Source: Gloeobacter morelensis MG652769
GTDB taxonomy: Bacteria > Cyanobacteriota > Cyanobacteriia > Gloeobacterales > Gloeobacteraceae
Direction of reading: 5' to 3'
Length of the DNA: 64,000 nt
Assembly (NCBI RefSeq): GCF_021018745.1
Contig: NZ_CP063845.1
Location: 558,001 to 622,000 of the forward strand
The notes under the pieces were generated by a model. That model ran no database searches and was not told the origin of the DNA. It saw nothing but the letters and a program-made list of their open reading frames with translations. The position numbers and the translations under genes were made by a program. Position 1 is the first letter of the stretch. The number at the start of each line of letters is the position of its first letter. Below are positions 56,550 to 64,000 of the stretch, one piece after another.

Positions 56550-57248
56550 TTATTCGCCGCCGGAACTCATCGCCTTGAGCACCGCCTGGGTGCGGTTGGT
56601 GGCGCTGAGCTTGGCGAAGATACGGCTCATATGGTTTTTGACGGTGTTGACGCTTAAATAAAGATGATCGGCAATCTGCTGATTAGAAAATCCCTGCTGA
56701 ATCAGTTGCAAAATCTCGCGCTCGCGACGGGAGAGCGACACGGCCTGCGTGCCCCCGGCGCGGTGGTCTGGAACCACCGGCGCGGCAGCCATCTGGGGCG
56801 ATTGGTTCGATTCGAGCAGCGTCCGGGTGCCCTCGCAGGCCGGATCCACCCACCGCTGTCCCAGGGTGGTTTTACGCATCGCCCGCAGTAAAACCGAGAC
56901 CGAAGATTGCTCGGTCCAGAGGCTGTCGGCCCCCGATTCCATGAACCTGGTCGCACCTTCAAGGTTCGCGGACAAAAGCACGACCAGTAGGCGCAACTGC
57001 GGAGACCAGGCTCGCAGATTCTGAACGATTTGATGCTCGAAAGGCCCAGCGGAACGCACTTCAAAGACGACAAAGTCGATAGGAGTCTGCGTAAATATTT
57101 CGCGGCTGATCGATCCGGTGGTTACGTGCAAAACCAGATCCAACGGCGTGCACTCCTCAATGAGCTTTTTGAGTGCATAAGCTGTGAGCGGGTGATCGGA
57201 TATGACCGCAACCCTGGCGCTGTCGTGTTCTGTGGATGAACGAGACAT
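56550..57248 (-). CDS. LuxR/NarL-type regulator with degenerate receiver domain
   Basis: 232 residues. The C-terminal HTH is intact: LSRREREILQLIQQGFSNQQIADHLYLSVNTVKNHMSRIF. The N-terminal half follows the receiver pattern (VAVISDHPLTAYALKKLIEE, then PIDFVVFEVR), but the phosphoacceptor aspartate is glutamate (Glu63) and the usual lysine after the GADS loop is missing (GADSLWTEQ). It therefore probably acts without phosphorylation. It is the gene directly before cobN, so it may regulate it or its own operon. Confidence 0.88.
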   Translation of the reverse strand: MSRSSTEHDSARVAVISDHPLTAYALKKLIEECTPLDLVLHVTTGSISREIFTQTPIDFVVFEVRSAGPFEHQIVQNLRAWSPQLRLLVVLLSANLEGATRFMESGADSLWTEQSSVSVLLRAMRKTTLGQRWVDPACEGTRTLLESNQSPQMAAAPVVPDHRAGGTQAVSLSRREREILQLIQQGFSNQQIADHLYLSVNTVKNHMSRIFAKLSATNRTQAVLKAMSSGGE

Positions 57249-57951
57249 AATGTAACTCCATTAGCTCATGTCGATTGCGGATAAATGCATTATTCCGTAG
57301 ATGACAATGCTTAGACTCCTCCTTCGGAGTGAATTAGACCGACAGACGATGTATCATTCCCCCTGTGCCTCCTGTGGAGCGCCTTTGCGCTTCTGCAGAA
57401 TACCGAATCAGCCTTGCGGAATTTTAAAGATGACTTTCCGTTAGTTCATCAAGCACCGTCGCGGATGTACATAAAGATTGCTGAAGGTAGTAACTTAGTC
57501 ACCCTTCAATGCCGAAGCCTAAGAAGTTTAATACAGCGAATCACTCGACAGTACCGATGAAAGCGCTCGGACCTGCGGAAACACTAGAGCATAGGCCCGA
57601 TGTAGCAAAGCTAGTCGAAATATATCGGCGATAGGCACTGCAGTTGCCGGGTGTGCAACAGATAAACAGCGTAGCGCCCCAACAAAAGCTGCCGACGCAG
57701 GCGCCAACCAGAAAAAGTACCCTAAACATACAACCAGCAGGAGGAATAGGAAGGATTTAGAATGATTAATACAATACCGCGTCATAAAAAATCTGTAGCA
57801 ATTGCTACAAAATGTCGCCTCCCCGCTTCTCACCTGCCCGGATCGACGAGAATGCATGCATTTGGTCGCGCTATAAGGGTTGCTTGAAGGTCAGGAAGGT
57901 CTGAGTCCAGCATTGGTCTGCGTGGGGGAACGTGTAAATTGCATAGTAAAT
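57249..57951. other. Intergenic region between the LuxR-type gene and the YdjM-like gene
   Basis: About 700 bases. The LuxR-type gene's promoter should lie in the A+T-rich part near 57250-57300. A small reading frame with a hydrophobic N-terminus is noted separately (57528-57785). I see no RNA gene. Confidence 0.5.
57528..57785 (-). CDS. Possible small exported protein (doubtful)
   Basis: 85 residues from ATG 57785: MTRYCINHSK, a hydrophobic stretch (FLFLLLVVCLGYFFWLAPASA) ending like a signal peptidase site, then about 50 residues with no recognisable pattern. The signal-like start is the only support. There is no clear ribosome site, so it may be a chance frame. Confidence 0.3.
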   Translation of the reverse strand: MTRYCINHSKSFLFLLLVVCLGYFFWLAPASAAFVGALRCLSVAHPATAVPIADIFRLALLHRAYALVFPQVRALSSVLSSDSLY

Positions 57952-58536
57952 TCAGATGCGCCGGATCGTGGTGGACAGTAGCCAGCCCGGCAGCAGGGCT
58001 ACCAACAGCAAGATCAGACCCCAGGTCAGCGGATCTTCGATAGCGCGGGCGGCAGCGGAGCCGACCCGGTGGACCAGGCAGATCCAGCTGCCGATAATCG
58101 CCACCATGCCGATAACCACGTCCCAAAAGCCACCGTTGCGAAACAGCACCACCCCGAAGGGCAGTGGAAACGGCGGCCAGGGGCGCAGGCCCGGCCAGGT
58201 GAACCCATCGCACGCCAGGTGGGAGGTGTAGCCTACGAACACGGCCAGGGCGAGGCTCCAGCTGGCCCCCAGCCAGGGCACGCTCACCAGTAAGGCCGCC
58301 CAAAACGTATGCATCCAACCGCGGCGGCCCAGATTCCGCTCCAGCAGGCGGCCCAGCAGCGGCACCTGCAAGCCCAACCAGGAGGTGGGGCAGTCGATAT
58401 CGGCGAGTACCCCGGCCACCGATACCGCCGCCAGATGGGACCAGTCGACCGGCAAAGACCAGCCCTGGGTCTGGGTCACCAGACCCAAAGCCAGGTAAGC
58501 CAGGTTGGCGATGGCCACATGGGTGCCGCCGTTCAT
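57952..58536 (-). CDS. YdjM/DUF457-like membrane metal-dependent hydrolase
   Basis: 194 residues with about five hydrophobic helices. GGTHVAIANLAYLAL, VLADIDCPTSWLG, RGWMHTFWAALL and GYTSHLACDGFTWPGLRPWPPF give the His/Asp pattern of YdjM-type inner-membrane hydrolases; HxxxDxxTxxG-like residues in the last block are the typical signature. Relatives are SOS-associated in enterobacteria; nothing here shows LexA control. Function remains unknown. Confidence 0.82.
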   Translation of the reverse strand: MNGGTHVAIANLAYLALGLVTQTQGWSLPVDWSHLAAVSVAGVLADIDCPTSWLGLQVPLLGRLLERNLGRRGWMHTFWAALLVSVPWLGASWSLALAVFVGYTSHLACDGFTWPGLRPWPPFPLPFGVVLFRNGGFWDVVIGMVAIIGSWICLVHRVGSAAARAIEDPLTWGLILLLVALLPGWLLSTTIRRI

Positions 58537-58709
58537 TGCCGTTTCCGCTTCAAAGGTGCACCAGGCTGCGTGGGGAAGTCAGGATGCGCAAAGGCCCGGA
58601 GGGACTGTCCCATTAAATCCCACTTTGGGGAATGGCTCAGCCGAGAACGGTCCGATGCGGTTTTCCCTTCGATGGGGCAGGGAGACGAGCGGCGCCCGGC
58701 AAAAGTTCT

Positions 58710-60944
58710 CTAAATCAGCAGCTGCTGAACGCGCTCACAGAGGGAAGCGGCGCTCAGACCGTTAAAGGCCATCAGTTCGCCCGGGCTTGCGGTGGTCTCG
58801 CCGCGCTTCCAGCAGAACGTTTCGCGTCGGCGGGCCTGGGAGCGCAGGAATACCGGTTCGAGAACGCCGCCGGCGCCGCCGGTGACTCCGACGAGCACTT
58901 CGGCGCCGAACAGCCGCTCAAAACCCTCGTCGCTGAGAAATTCGCCGTCCGCTTCGGAGCAACTTTGCCAGGCAACGTCGCTGGGCCGGTAGAGCCGCCG
59001 CGGGTTGACCACCGAGACAATCCGGCTGGCGATGCCCAGCGCTTCAAGCGCTTGGGCGGCTTCGAAGACCGGCAGCAGGGCCATGTCCCCGACCACCGCA
59101 AAGGTGACTCGGGGCGCCTCACTGCCCTGGAGCAGAGTGATCGCTCCGTCGGCCAGGGCCTGACGGCCTTGATCGAGGGTGGTGCGCACCGGCAGGGGCG
59201 TTTTGCTGGCAAAGATGGCGATACCCTTGTTGACGGTACCGAGGGCCCAGGCGTAGGCTGCCTGGATGCCGTTGGCGTCGACGGGAAATACCGGATAGAC
59301 GTTGCCGTTGCGCATCAGGGCGGCAAAGTAATTTTCGATCTCAGGCCGCTGGTGGGTCCAGCCGTTGCGGCCCTGTTCGAGGGCACCGGCGGTGAACAGG
59401 CAGACAGTCGAGGGGGTGGGGCGGCGCAGTTCGGCCATCGCCTGGGTGACCGTCTGCCAGATGGGCAATCCGTTGATGGCGAACGACTCGTAGGAGCACC
59501 AGAGGCTGCGGCAGCCCAACAGCGCCAGGGCGGCGGCAAGTCCGGCGCAGGCGTCCTCGCTGAGGGGTTCGTAGACCTGTCCGCCCGGCTCCTGGTAATA
59601 AAGCGCATCGGCGGTGGGGTGCACGATGCGCAGCGCCTGGTTGATGTTGGCGATGCCCGAGGCTTCGTTGCCGTCGGCGTTGCTGACGATAAAGCTGCGG
59701 TCGGCGCGGCCGACGGCGGCCACCAGGTTGCCCATGGCCGTGGTCGCCACCTTCGCGGGGCCGCCCACTGCAAACGCTTCGCAGGGCAATTCTCCCAATT
59801 CCGGCAGGGGTCTGACCGACTCGGTGACCGCCACCCGCGCCGCCGGGCCGCCCCCGGCGCGCTCAAAATTGGTGCGCACCAGAGCCCAGGCCTCCGGGGG
59901 GAGGGCACGGCTTTGCAGGGCCGAGACAATGTCTGGGTTGTCGAGGGTGTGCTGGGCGTAGAGGTTGTGGGATTTGGCGCCGCGGGCATGCACACCCGCA
60001 CCTTTGAGCTGTTTGATGATCAGCGCGCACAATGTCCCTCCGAGGGCCGCCTGGGCGGCCCGGTGGGCGGCGGCGAGCACCGCGGCGGTAAAGGCGAGCC
60101 GCTGGGTGAACCCGAAGCGGGTGCTGTCGACGTAAGGGCCGCCCGGCTGCTGCTGCTGCTGCTGCTGGTCTTGATCGTCGAAGGACTTGGCGTCGACGAG
60201 GAACACCTCTTCAAAGCCCTGGGCGCGCCAGAGGTTGATCATCGCTTCGTTGCCGAGGGTCGAGACCATCGAGTGGTGCTCCTGGCTGAAGCCGTTCCAG
60301 ACCAGCACCGGCAGAAAGTTGGTAATCTCGGGAAAGGCGGTGTGGAAATGGCCGAAGGCGCTCAGCACGTAGGGTTCGCCCAGGCCGCCGTCGCCGATGG
60401 TGACCGGGAAGAGCGTACCGGGATAGAGCTTCGCTCCTGCCATCGCAAAGTGCTGGCCCTGACCGAGAGGACCAGCAGGGGAGAGGATACCGGGGATAAA
60501 GCCCGACAGGTGCCCCAGCAGCCCGTGCCTTTCGCGGTAGCGCTCGCGCAGTTGGGCGACCGTCTCGATGCCCATCGCCTCCAGCGAGCGATCGAGAAAC
60601 ATCGCACTGTAGTATCCGGGCGCGTGGTGACCCACTTCGGTCGGCATATTTTTGTGCCCGAGCATAAACAGCGCCGCCACCGCCTCGGCGCTGCTGGCAA
60701 AACCGCCGGGGTGACCGCTGGCCTTGCTTGCGGTAATTTGCAACGTCAAGTAGCGCAGCGCGTCGGCTGCCAGCAGGGTCTGGAAGACCGCCTCGGGGTC
60801 GGCCGCATCGGCGATGGCCACCTGGCCCTGGGCGATCACCGGCTGCTTGCTGTGGAGCGCAAAAAAGTCGCCGGGTTCGGCAAAGTACTGGATACCCTCG
60901 CAAAAAGCGGGCAGGGTGGACAACTGCTGCGGCGTGACGACCAT
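58710..60944 (-). CDS. TPP-dependent transketolase/phosphoketolase-like enzyme
   Basis: 744 residues in three transketolase-type domains. ASKASGHPGGFASSAEAVAALFMLGHKN opens the TPP domain, and the TPP motif is TIGDGGLGEPYV with the closing Asn in LPVLVWNGFSQEHH. The pyrimidine-binding domain holds VSNADGNEASGI and CSYESFAINGLP, with the catalytic Glu probably in YESF. Standard phosphoketolase blocks (the GPGHG form) are absent, so I do not call it Xfp; large cyanobacterial relatives are also named xylulose-5-phosphate 3-epimerases. A run of seven glutamines sits at about residue 260 in a loop. It follows glcE-glcF and may share their transcript. Confidence 0.78.
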   Translation of the reverse strand: MVVTPQQLSTLPAFCEGIQYFAEPGDFFALHSKQPVIAQGQVAIADAADPEAVFQTLLAADALRYLTLQITASKASGHPGGFASSAEAVAALFMLGHKNMPTEVGHHAPGYYSAMFLDRSLEAMGIETVAQLRERYRERHGLLGHLSGFIPGILSPAGPLGQGQHFAMAGAKLYPGTLFPVTIGDGGLGEPYVLSAFGHFHTAFPEITNFLPVLVWNGFSQEHHSMVSTLGNEAMINLWRAQGFEEVFLVDAKSFDDQDQQQQQQQPGGPYVDSTRFGFTQRLAFTAAVLAAAHRAAQAALGGTLCALIIKQLKGAGVHARGAKSHNLYAQHTLDNPDIVSALQSRALPPEAWALVRTNFERAGGGPAARVAVTESVRPLPELGELPCEAFAVGGPAKVATTAMGNLVAAVGRADRSFIVSNADGNEASGIANINQALRIVHPTADALYYQEPGGQVYEPLSEDACAGLAAALALLGCRSLWCSYESFAINGLPIWQTVTQAMAELRRPTPSTVCLFTAGALEQGRNGWTHQRPEIENYFAALMRNGNVYPVFPVDANGIQAAYAWALGTVNKGIAIFASKTPLPVRTTLDQGRQALADGAITLLQGSEAPRVTFAVVGDMALLPVFEAAQALEALGIASRIVSVVNPRRLYRPSDVAWQSCSEADGEFLSDEGFERLFGAEVLVGVTGGAGGVLEPVFLRSQARRRETFCWKRGETTASPGELMAFNGLSAASLCERVQQLLI
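60147..60167. repeat. CTG/CAG triplet run inside the TPP enzyme gene
   Basis: Seven uninterrupted CTG units on the plus strand (CAG for the gene) encode seven glutamines in a charged loop (DDQD before, PGG after). Pure triplet runs like this can change length by slippage. Confidence 0.85.
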
Positions 60945-61036
60945 CGGAGATCCTCGAAACTTTACTGAAGAGCGGCTGGCGCGCGTCTCCTCATAGTACA
61001 GCGAGAATTTACCGGCTTTTGTCGCGGGGATCGCCC

Positions 61037-62383
61037 TCAGCTTGCGCGAAGATCCGCAACTTTCACCCCGCGGATGGCGGCGTCGATGAGTTCCATGGGG
61101 TGTCTTACGGGTACTGCCTGGCCGGTCAGTTCCAGGTGCTTGCGGATCTGCAGGGCGCAGCCGGGGTTGGCAGAAGCGATGAGCACGGCACCGGTCGCGA
61201 GCAGATTCTCGACTTTTTGACGGCCGAGTTCCTCACCAATCTCCGGCTGCAGAATGTTGTAGACCCCGGCGCTGCCGCAGCAGAGGGCCGCATCCACCGG
61301 TTCGCGCACTTGCACTCCAGGAATCTGAGCGAGCAACTGGCGCGGCTGCAGGCTGATGCGCTGGCCGTGCAGCAGGTGGCAGGCGTCCTGGTAGACGAGT
61401 GCCAGTGGCCCGTCGGCAATCGGTTGGAGGGGGACGGGGATCTTGGCCCAGTACAAAAATTCCTGCACGTCGCGCACTTTGGCGGCAAAGGCGGCGGCCC
61501 GCTCGCGGTAGAGCGGGTCGTCCGCCAGGATGTGGCCGTACTCCTTGAGGGTATGGCCGCAGCCGGCGGCGTTGATGATCAGATAATCGACGCCGCTGTC
61601 GGCAAAACTGTCGATGAGGTCGCGGGCCATTTGCCGGGCTTGCTCGCTCTGGCCCTGGTGCTGCGGGAGGGCCGCGCAGCAGCCCTGGGAGCGGGGAATG
61701 ACCACCTCGCAGCCGATGGCGGTGAGCACCCGCAGGGTGGCGCGGTTGACCCGGTCAAAAAACAGCTGCTGCACACAGCCGGTGATCAGTCCCACCCGAA
61801 AGCGCTGCTTGCCCTGGGCGGCCACCCGCTCGGGCATCGGGGCTGCAAAGGCGCTCGCAGGTACTTCCGGCAGAATCGACTCCATCGCCGCCAGGCGCGG
61901 GGCGATTTTTGGCAGCAGCCCGCTTTTGCGCACCAGCTTCTGCAGCCCGAGTTTCTGATAGGGCACCAGCGGTACGAGCAGCGGACGCAAACGGCGCGGG
62001 TAGGGCAGCAGGTTAAAGATCAAGGCGCGCAGCAGCCGCTCGGGGACGGAGCGATCGACGTTGCGTTCCACCTGGGGGCGGGTAGCGGCGATGAGCTGGT
62101 CGTACTGCACGCCGGAAGGGCAGGTGCTCACACAGGCGAGGCAACCCAGACAGCTGTCGAAGTGGCCGGCGGTCGTCTGCGAGAGGGGAATCTGTCCCTC
62201 GTTGAGCGCGTCCATCAAATAGATGCGGCCCCGGGGCGAATCCATCTCCGTGCCGAGTACCCGGTAGCTGGGACAGGTGGCGAGGCAAAAGCCGCAGTGC
62301 ACGCAGGTGTCGATGATCTGCGGAGCGGGGGGGTGGTCCGCATCGAAGGCTCTGGGGCCGGTGGGCCGGGGCTGGTTCTCCAT
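61037..62383 (-). CDS. glcF: Glycolate dehydrogenase iron-sulfur subunit
   Basis: Membrane-associated electron-transfer subunit of glycolate dehydrogenase, which oxidises photorespiratory glycolate to glyoxylate. Two 4Fe-4S motifs near the N-terminus: DTCVHCGFCLATCPSYR and SCLGCLACVSTCPSG. The C-terminal half has two CCG domains, with GCVQQLFFDRVNRATLRVLTA and ALCCGSAGVYNILQPE. 448 residues, full length. It starts 63 bases after glcE on the same strand. glcD is not in the window. Confidence 0.92.
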   Translation of the reverse strand: MENQPRPTGPRAFDADHPPAPQIIDTCVHCGFCLATCPSYRVLGTEMDSPRGRIYLMDALNEGQIPLSQTTAGHFDSCLGCLACVSTCPSGVQYDQLIAATRPQVERNVDRSVPERLLRALIFNLLPYPRRLRPLLVPLVPYQKLGLQKLVRKSGLLPKIAPRLAAMESILPEVPASAFAAPMPERVAAQGKQRFRVGLITGCVQQLFFDRVNRATLRVLTAIGCEVVIPRSQGCCAALPQHQGQSEQARQMARDLIDSFADSGVDYLIINAAGCGHTLKEYGHILADDPLYRERAAAFAAKVRDVQEFLYWAKIPVPLQPIADGPLALVYQDACHLLHGQRISLQPRQLLAQIPGVQVREPVDAALCCGSAGVYNILQPEIGEELGRQKVENLLATGAVLIASANPGCALQIRKHLELTGQAVPVRHPMELIDAAIRGVKVADLRAS

Positions 62384-62446
62384 GGGTCAACTCGCTGGGA
62401 TCGCGCCTGCTTGCAAGGTACACCCGCACGGACACATCGTCGGGAA

Positions 62447-63754
62447 TTAGCCTGGCCCGAAAGGGCGGCAGGCAAAAATCTGTTCAGGGTCGAACTGGCG
62501 GCGGAGGCGGCCCATCAAGGCGGCGGTGCCGGGGGCGATATCCCAGACATCGAGGGTGTCTTTGAGGGCGGCGGGGGCTTCCAGAATGGTCAAATAGCCG
62601 CCCTCGGCGCGGCAAAAATCGCGCACCGCGACCACCGCAGCGGCATTCGGGGCTTCCCAACGCACGATCCCGACGCCGTTGCCGCCGCGTACACACACCT
62701 GCGCGCCTCGCTCGCGGGCACACCCCAGGACTGCCACCGCCCGCGCGGGCGGCATCCCCAGCTTGCAGACCACCGCCTCGGGAGTCGCTGTCCGCCAGAA
62801 ATAAGAGCGTAACTGCTCCCAGAGTTTCCCTTCCTCCTGCCCTTCGAGGACTTGCGGCGAGAGACCGGGAGCAAGAGCCAACAGCCGCGTACTTTGCTCA
62901 CGCACACTCGCCTCGATCCCGCCAAAGCGCACCAATAGTCCCGACTTGTCGCCCAATCCCAATCCCGCAAGGGTGCTTTCGTCGACGATTTCTACTGCCA
63001 GTGGCGCGAGGGCTGAAGCGAGCAGCGAGGCAGCCGCACGGGATAGATCCTCCGCTGTCGGTGCGCCCAGCACCACCGTGCGCCAGGCTTCAGGCAGCGG
63101 ATGGAGCCTGAAGGTCAGCTCTGAAACGATCCCGAGGGTGCCGAAGGCGCCGGTGAATAGCTTCATCAGGTCGTAGCCCGCCACGTTTTTGACCACGCGC
63201 CCGCCGGCTTTGACCATTTTGCCGTCGGCGCGCACTACGGATATCCCCAGGCACATGTCGCGCACCCCGCCGTAGCGGTGGCGCAAAGGGCCGCTATCGG
63301 CGGTGGAGAGTATCCCGCCCAGGGAAGCTCCTTCGGAATAGGCAGGGTCAAGGGCGAGAAACTGGTTGGCTTGGGCCAGCTTTTCCTGCAGCACAGCAAA
63401 GCCGATACCTGCCTCGGCGGTGACGGTCAGATCCCCGGCGGCGTGCTCGACGAGCCGGTCGAGTCTGGCGGTGCCCACCAGCAGATCGGCTCCCCGGGGC
63501 AGTGTTCCCCAACCGAGCTTGGAGCTGTGGCCCACGGGCAGAACCCGCCAGCGCTCGCGATGGGCACAGATCATCACCTCGGCAAGCAACGTGGGGCTGT
63601 CCGGCAGCACCACAGGTGTTTCGGGATCGAGGCCTATTTGTTTGAAGATCCACGGCTTGGCAGGAGAACATCGATCGAGTGCGTACCAGCCGGTATTGCC
63701 CACGATCGCTTCGAGGGTCTGAAAGATCGGTCTGGAAGTCGTGCTCACAGCCAC
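62447..63754 (-). CDS. glcE: Glycolate dehydrogenase FAD subunit GlcE-like
   Basis: FAD-binding oxidoreductase of the FAD_binding_4/VAO class, 435 residues. The FAD-domain core is LPVGHSSKLGWGTLPRGADLLVGT with VTAEAGIGFAVLQEKLA, then GASLGGILSTADSGPLRHRYGGVRD, and VKNVAGYDLMKLFTGAFGTLGIVSELTF. The tail (LMGRLRRQFDPEQIFACRPFG) is typical of GlcE, which is shorter in its cap domain than GlcD. It precedes glcF by 63 bases. In this operon it would deliver electrons with GlcF to the respiratory or photosynthetic chain. Confidence 0.9.
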   Translation of the reverse strand: MAVSTTSRPIFQTLEAIVGNTGWYALDRCSPAKPWIFKQIGLDPETPVVLPDSPTLLAEVMICAHRERWRVLPVGHSSKLGWGTLPRGADLLVGTARLDRLVEHAAGDLTVTAEAGIGFAVLQEKLAQANQFLALDPAYSEGASLGGILSTADSGPLRHRYGGVRDMCLGISVVRADGKMVKAGGRVVKNVAGYDLMKLFTGAFGTLGIVSELTFRLHPLPEAWRTVVLGAPTAEDLSRAAASLLASALAPLAVEIVDESTLAGLGLGDKSGLLVRFGGIEASVREQSTRLLALAPGLSPQVLEGQEEGKLWEQLRSYFWRTATPEAVVCKLGMPPARAVAVLGCARERGAQVCVRGGNGVGIVRWEAPNAAAVVAVRDFCRAEGGYLTILEAPAALKDTLDVWDIAPGTAALMGRLRRQFDPEQIFACRPFGPG

Positions 63755-63829
63755 CCGGACGTGTTCAGTGCTTTTCTACTATACGGGGCTCGACAACCTT
63801 CCACCCAGGGGGACGAATCCTGGCAATGA

Positions 63830-64000
63830 TGTATATATCACACTGATTACTTTGGCGAAACTACCCGCACCGAAGGTGACTTGAATGCTTTGGTAAGCAT
63901 CCGCGAAGAAGCACAAGATTCCTACCGGCGGATGTCGAGCCTGATGAGCAATATCGCCAGTTCGCCTGCACAAACCGCAGTTGATAGTATGAGACTGTTG
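63830..64000 (+). CDS. Possible start of a gene running off the right edge
   Basis: After a TGA at 63827 the frame stays open to the end of the window and reads DYFGETTRTEGDLNALV followed by EEAQDSYRRMSSLM, polar and helical in character. There is no ATG near the beginning; TTG 63881 or 63890 could start it. Too short to identify. Confidence 0.25.

Noticed and set aside
58632-60968. 778-codon open frame on the plus strand
   Set aside because: Antisense to the TPP enzyme; its translation is rich in Gly, Arg, Asp and Val with no family features.
61019-62812. 597-codon open frame on the plus strand
   Set aside because: Antisense to glcF and the end of glcE, which carry full cysteine and FAD motifs.
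63779-63973. 64-codon open frame on the minus strand
   Set aside because: No ribosome site or recognisable features; lies in the upstream region of glcE.

Overview
The window reads as a chromosomal segment of a Gloeobacter-like cyanobacterium. The evidence is a 38-codon psbI, the aerobic Mg-protoporphyrin monomethyl ester cyclase acsF, a plant-type 2Fe-2S ferredoxin, ispG, a cyanobacterial LptD-like protein (DUF3769), an SLH-type iron-uptake porin, glycolate oxidase subunits, cobN, and a protein built of the Gloeobacter/Verrucomicrobia 'GloVer' repeat. The species cannot be fixed without a database search.

Layout. (1) 1-4750: an apparently transferred cassette of an AraC regulator, an exported sulfatase, a membrane-anchored DJ-1/PfpI protein and a membrane-anchored formylglycine-generating enzyme. 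It seems cut off inside a fourth gene. (2) 4900-7530: a frameshifted pRiA4b ORF-3 gene, an IS701-type element and a solitary CRISPR-repeat-like sequence. (3) 7534-15240: two direct copies of a threonine synthase-CAP lipoprotein segment. The left copy has intact thrC and broken CAP; the right copy has broken thrC and intact CAP. They bracket a 5 kb defence island holding a BrxL C-terminal part, an AbiEi/AbiEii type IV toxin-antitoxin pair with a perfect operator-like inverted repeat, a PglX C-terminal-like protein and a Cas4/RecB-like nuclease. (4) 15200-31200: housekeeping and envelope genes, namely TatD, an AhpD-like protein, a porin, the GloVer protein, a TolC-family protein, a CusA/CzcA pump, and a run of four minus-strand genes (GH63-type glucosidase, glucose dehydrogenase, thioredoxin-like protein, CcdA). 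(5) 31400-38930: regulators (OmpR-type, GAF histidine kinase, ECF sigma), a broken GMC oxidoreductase, ispG, petF, acsF-YtxH and a GNAT enzyme coupled to a tiny membrane protein. (6) 38930-42310: three tandem FG-GAP/VCBS paralogues. (7) 42500-50570: ROK kinase, LptD-like protein, VOC protein, psbI operon, TetR, mutS2. (8) 50570-52820: a relic zone with a 31-nt copy of cobN, a MITE-like element and a Uma2 gene cleanly split by an IS630 element. (9) 52800-63760: cobN behind a degenerate LuxR-type regulator, a YdjM-like protein, a large TPP-dependent transketolase/phosphoketolase-like enzyme, and glcE-glcF.

How the genes fit together. In the first cassette the maturase would convert the sulfatase active-site cysteine to formylglycine. 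The glucosidase would feed glucose to the adjacent dehydrogenase. Ferredoxin lies beside the ferredoxin-dependent ispG. GlcE and GlcF would oxidise photorespiratory glycolate next to a carbohydrate TPP enzyme. No rRNA, tRNA or CRISPR array was recognised. All domain assignments are from reading the translations, without any search.
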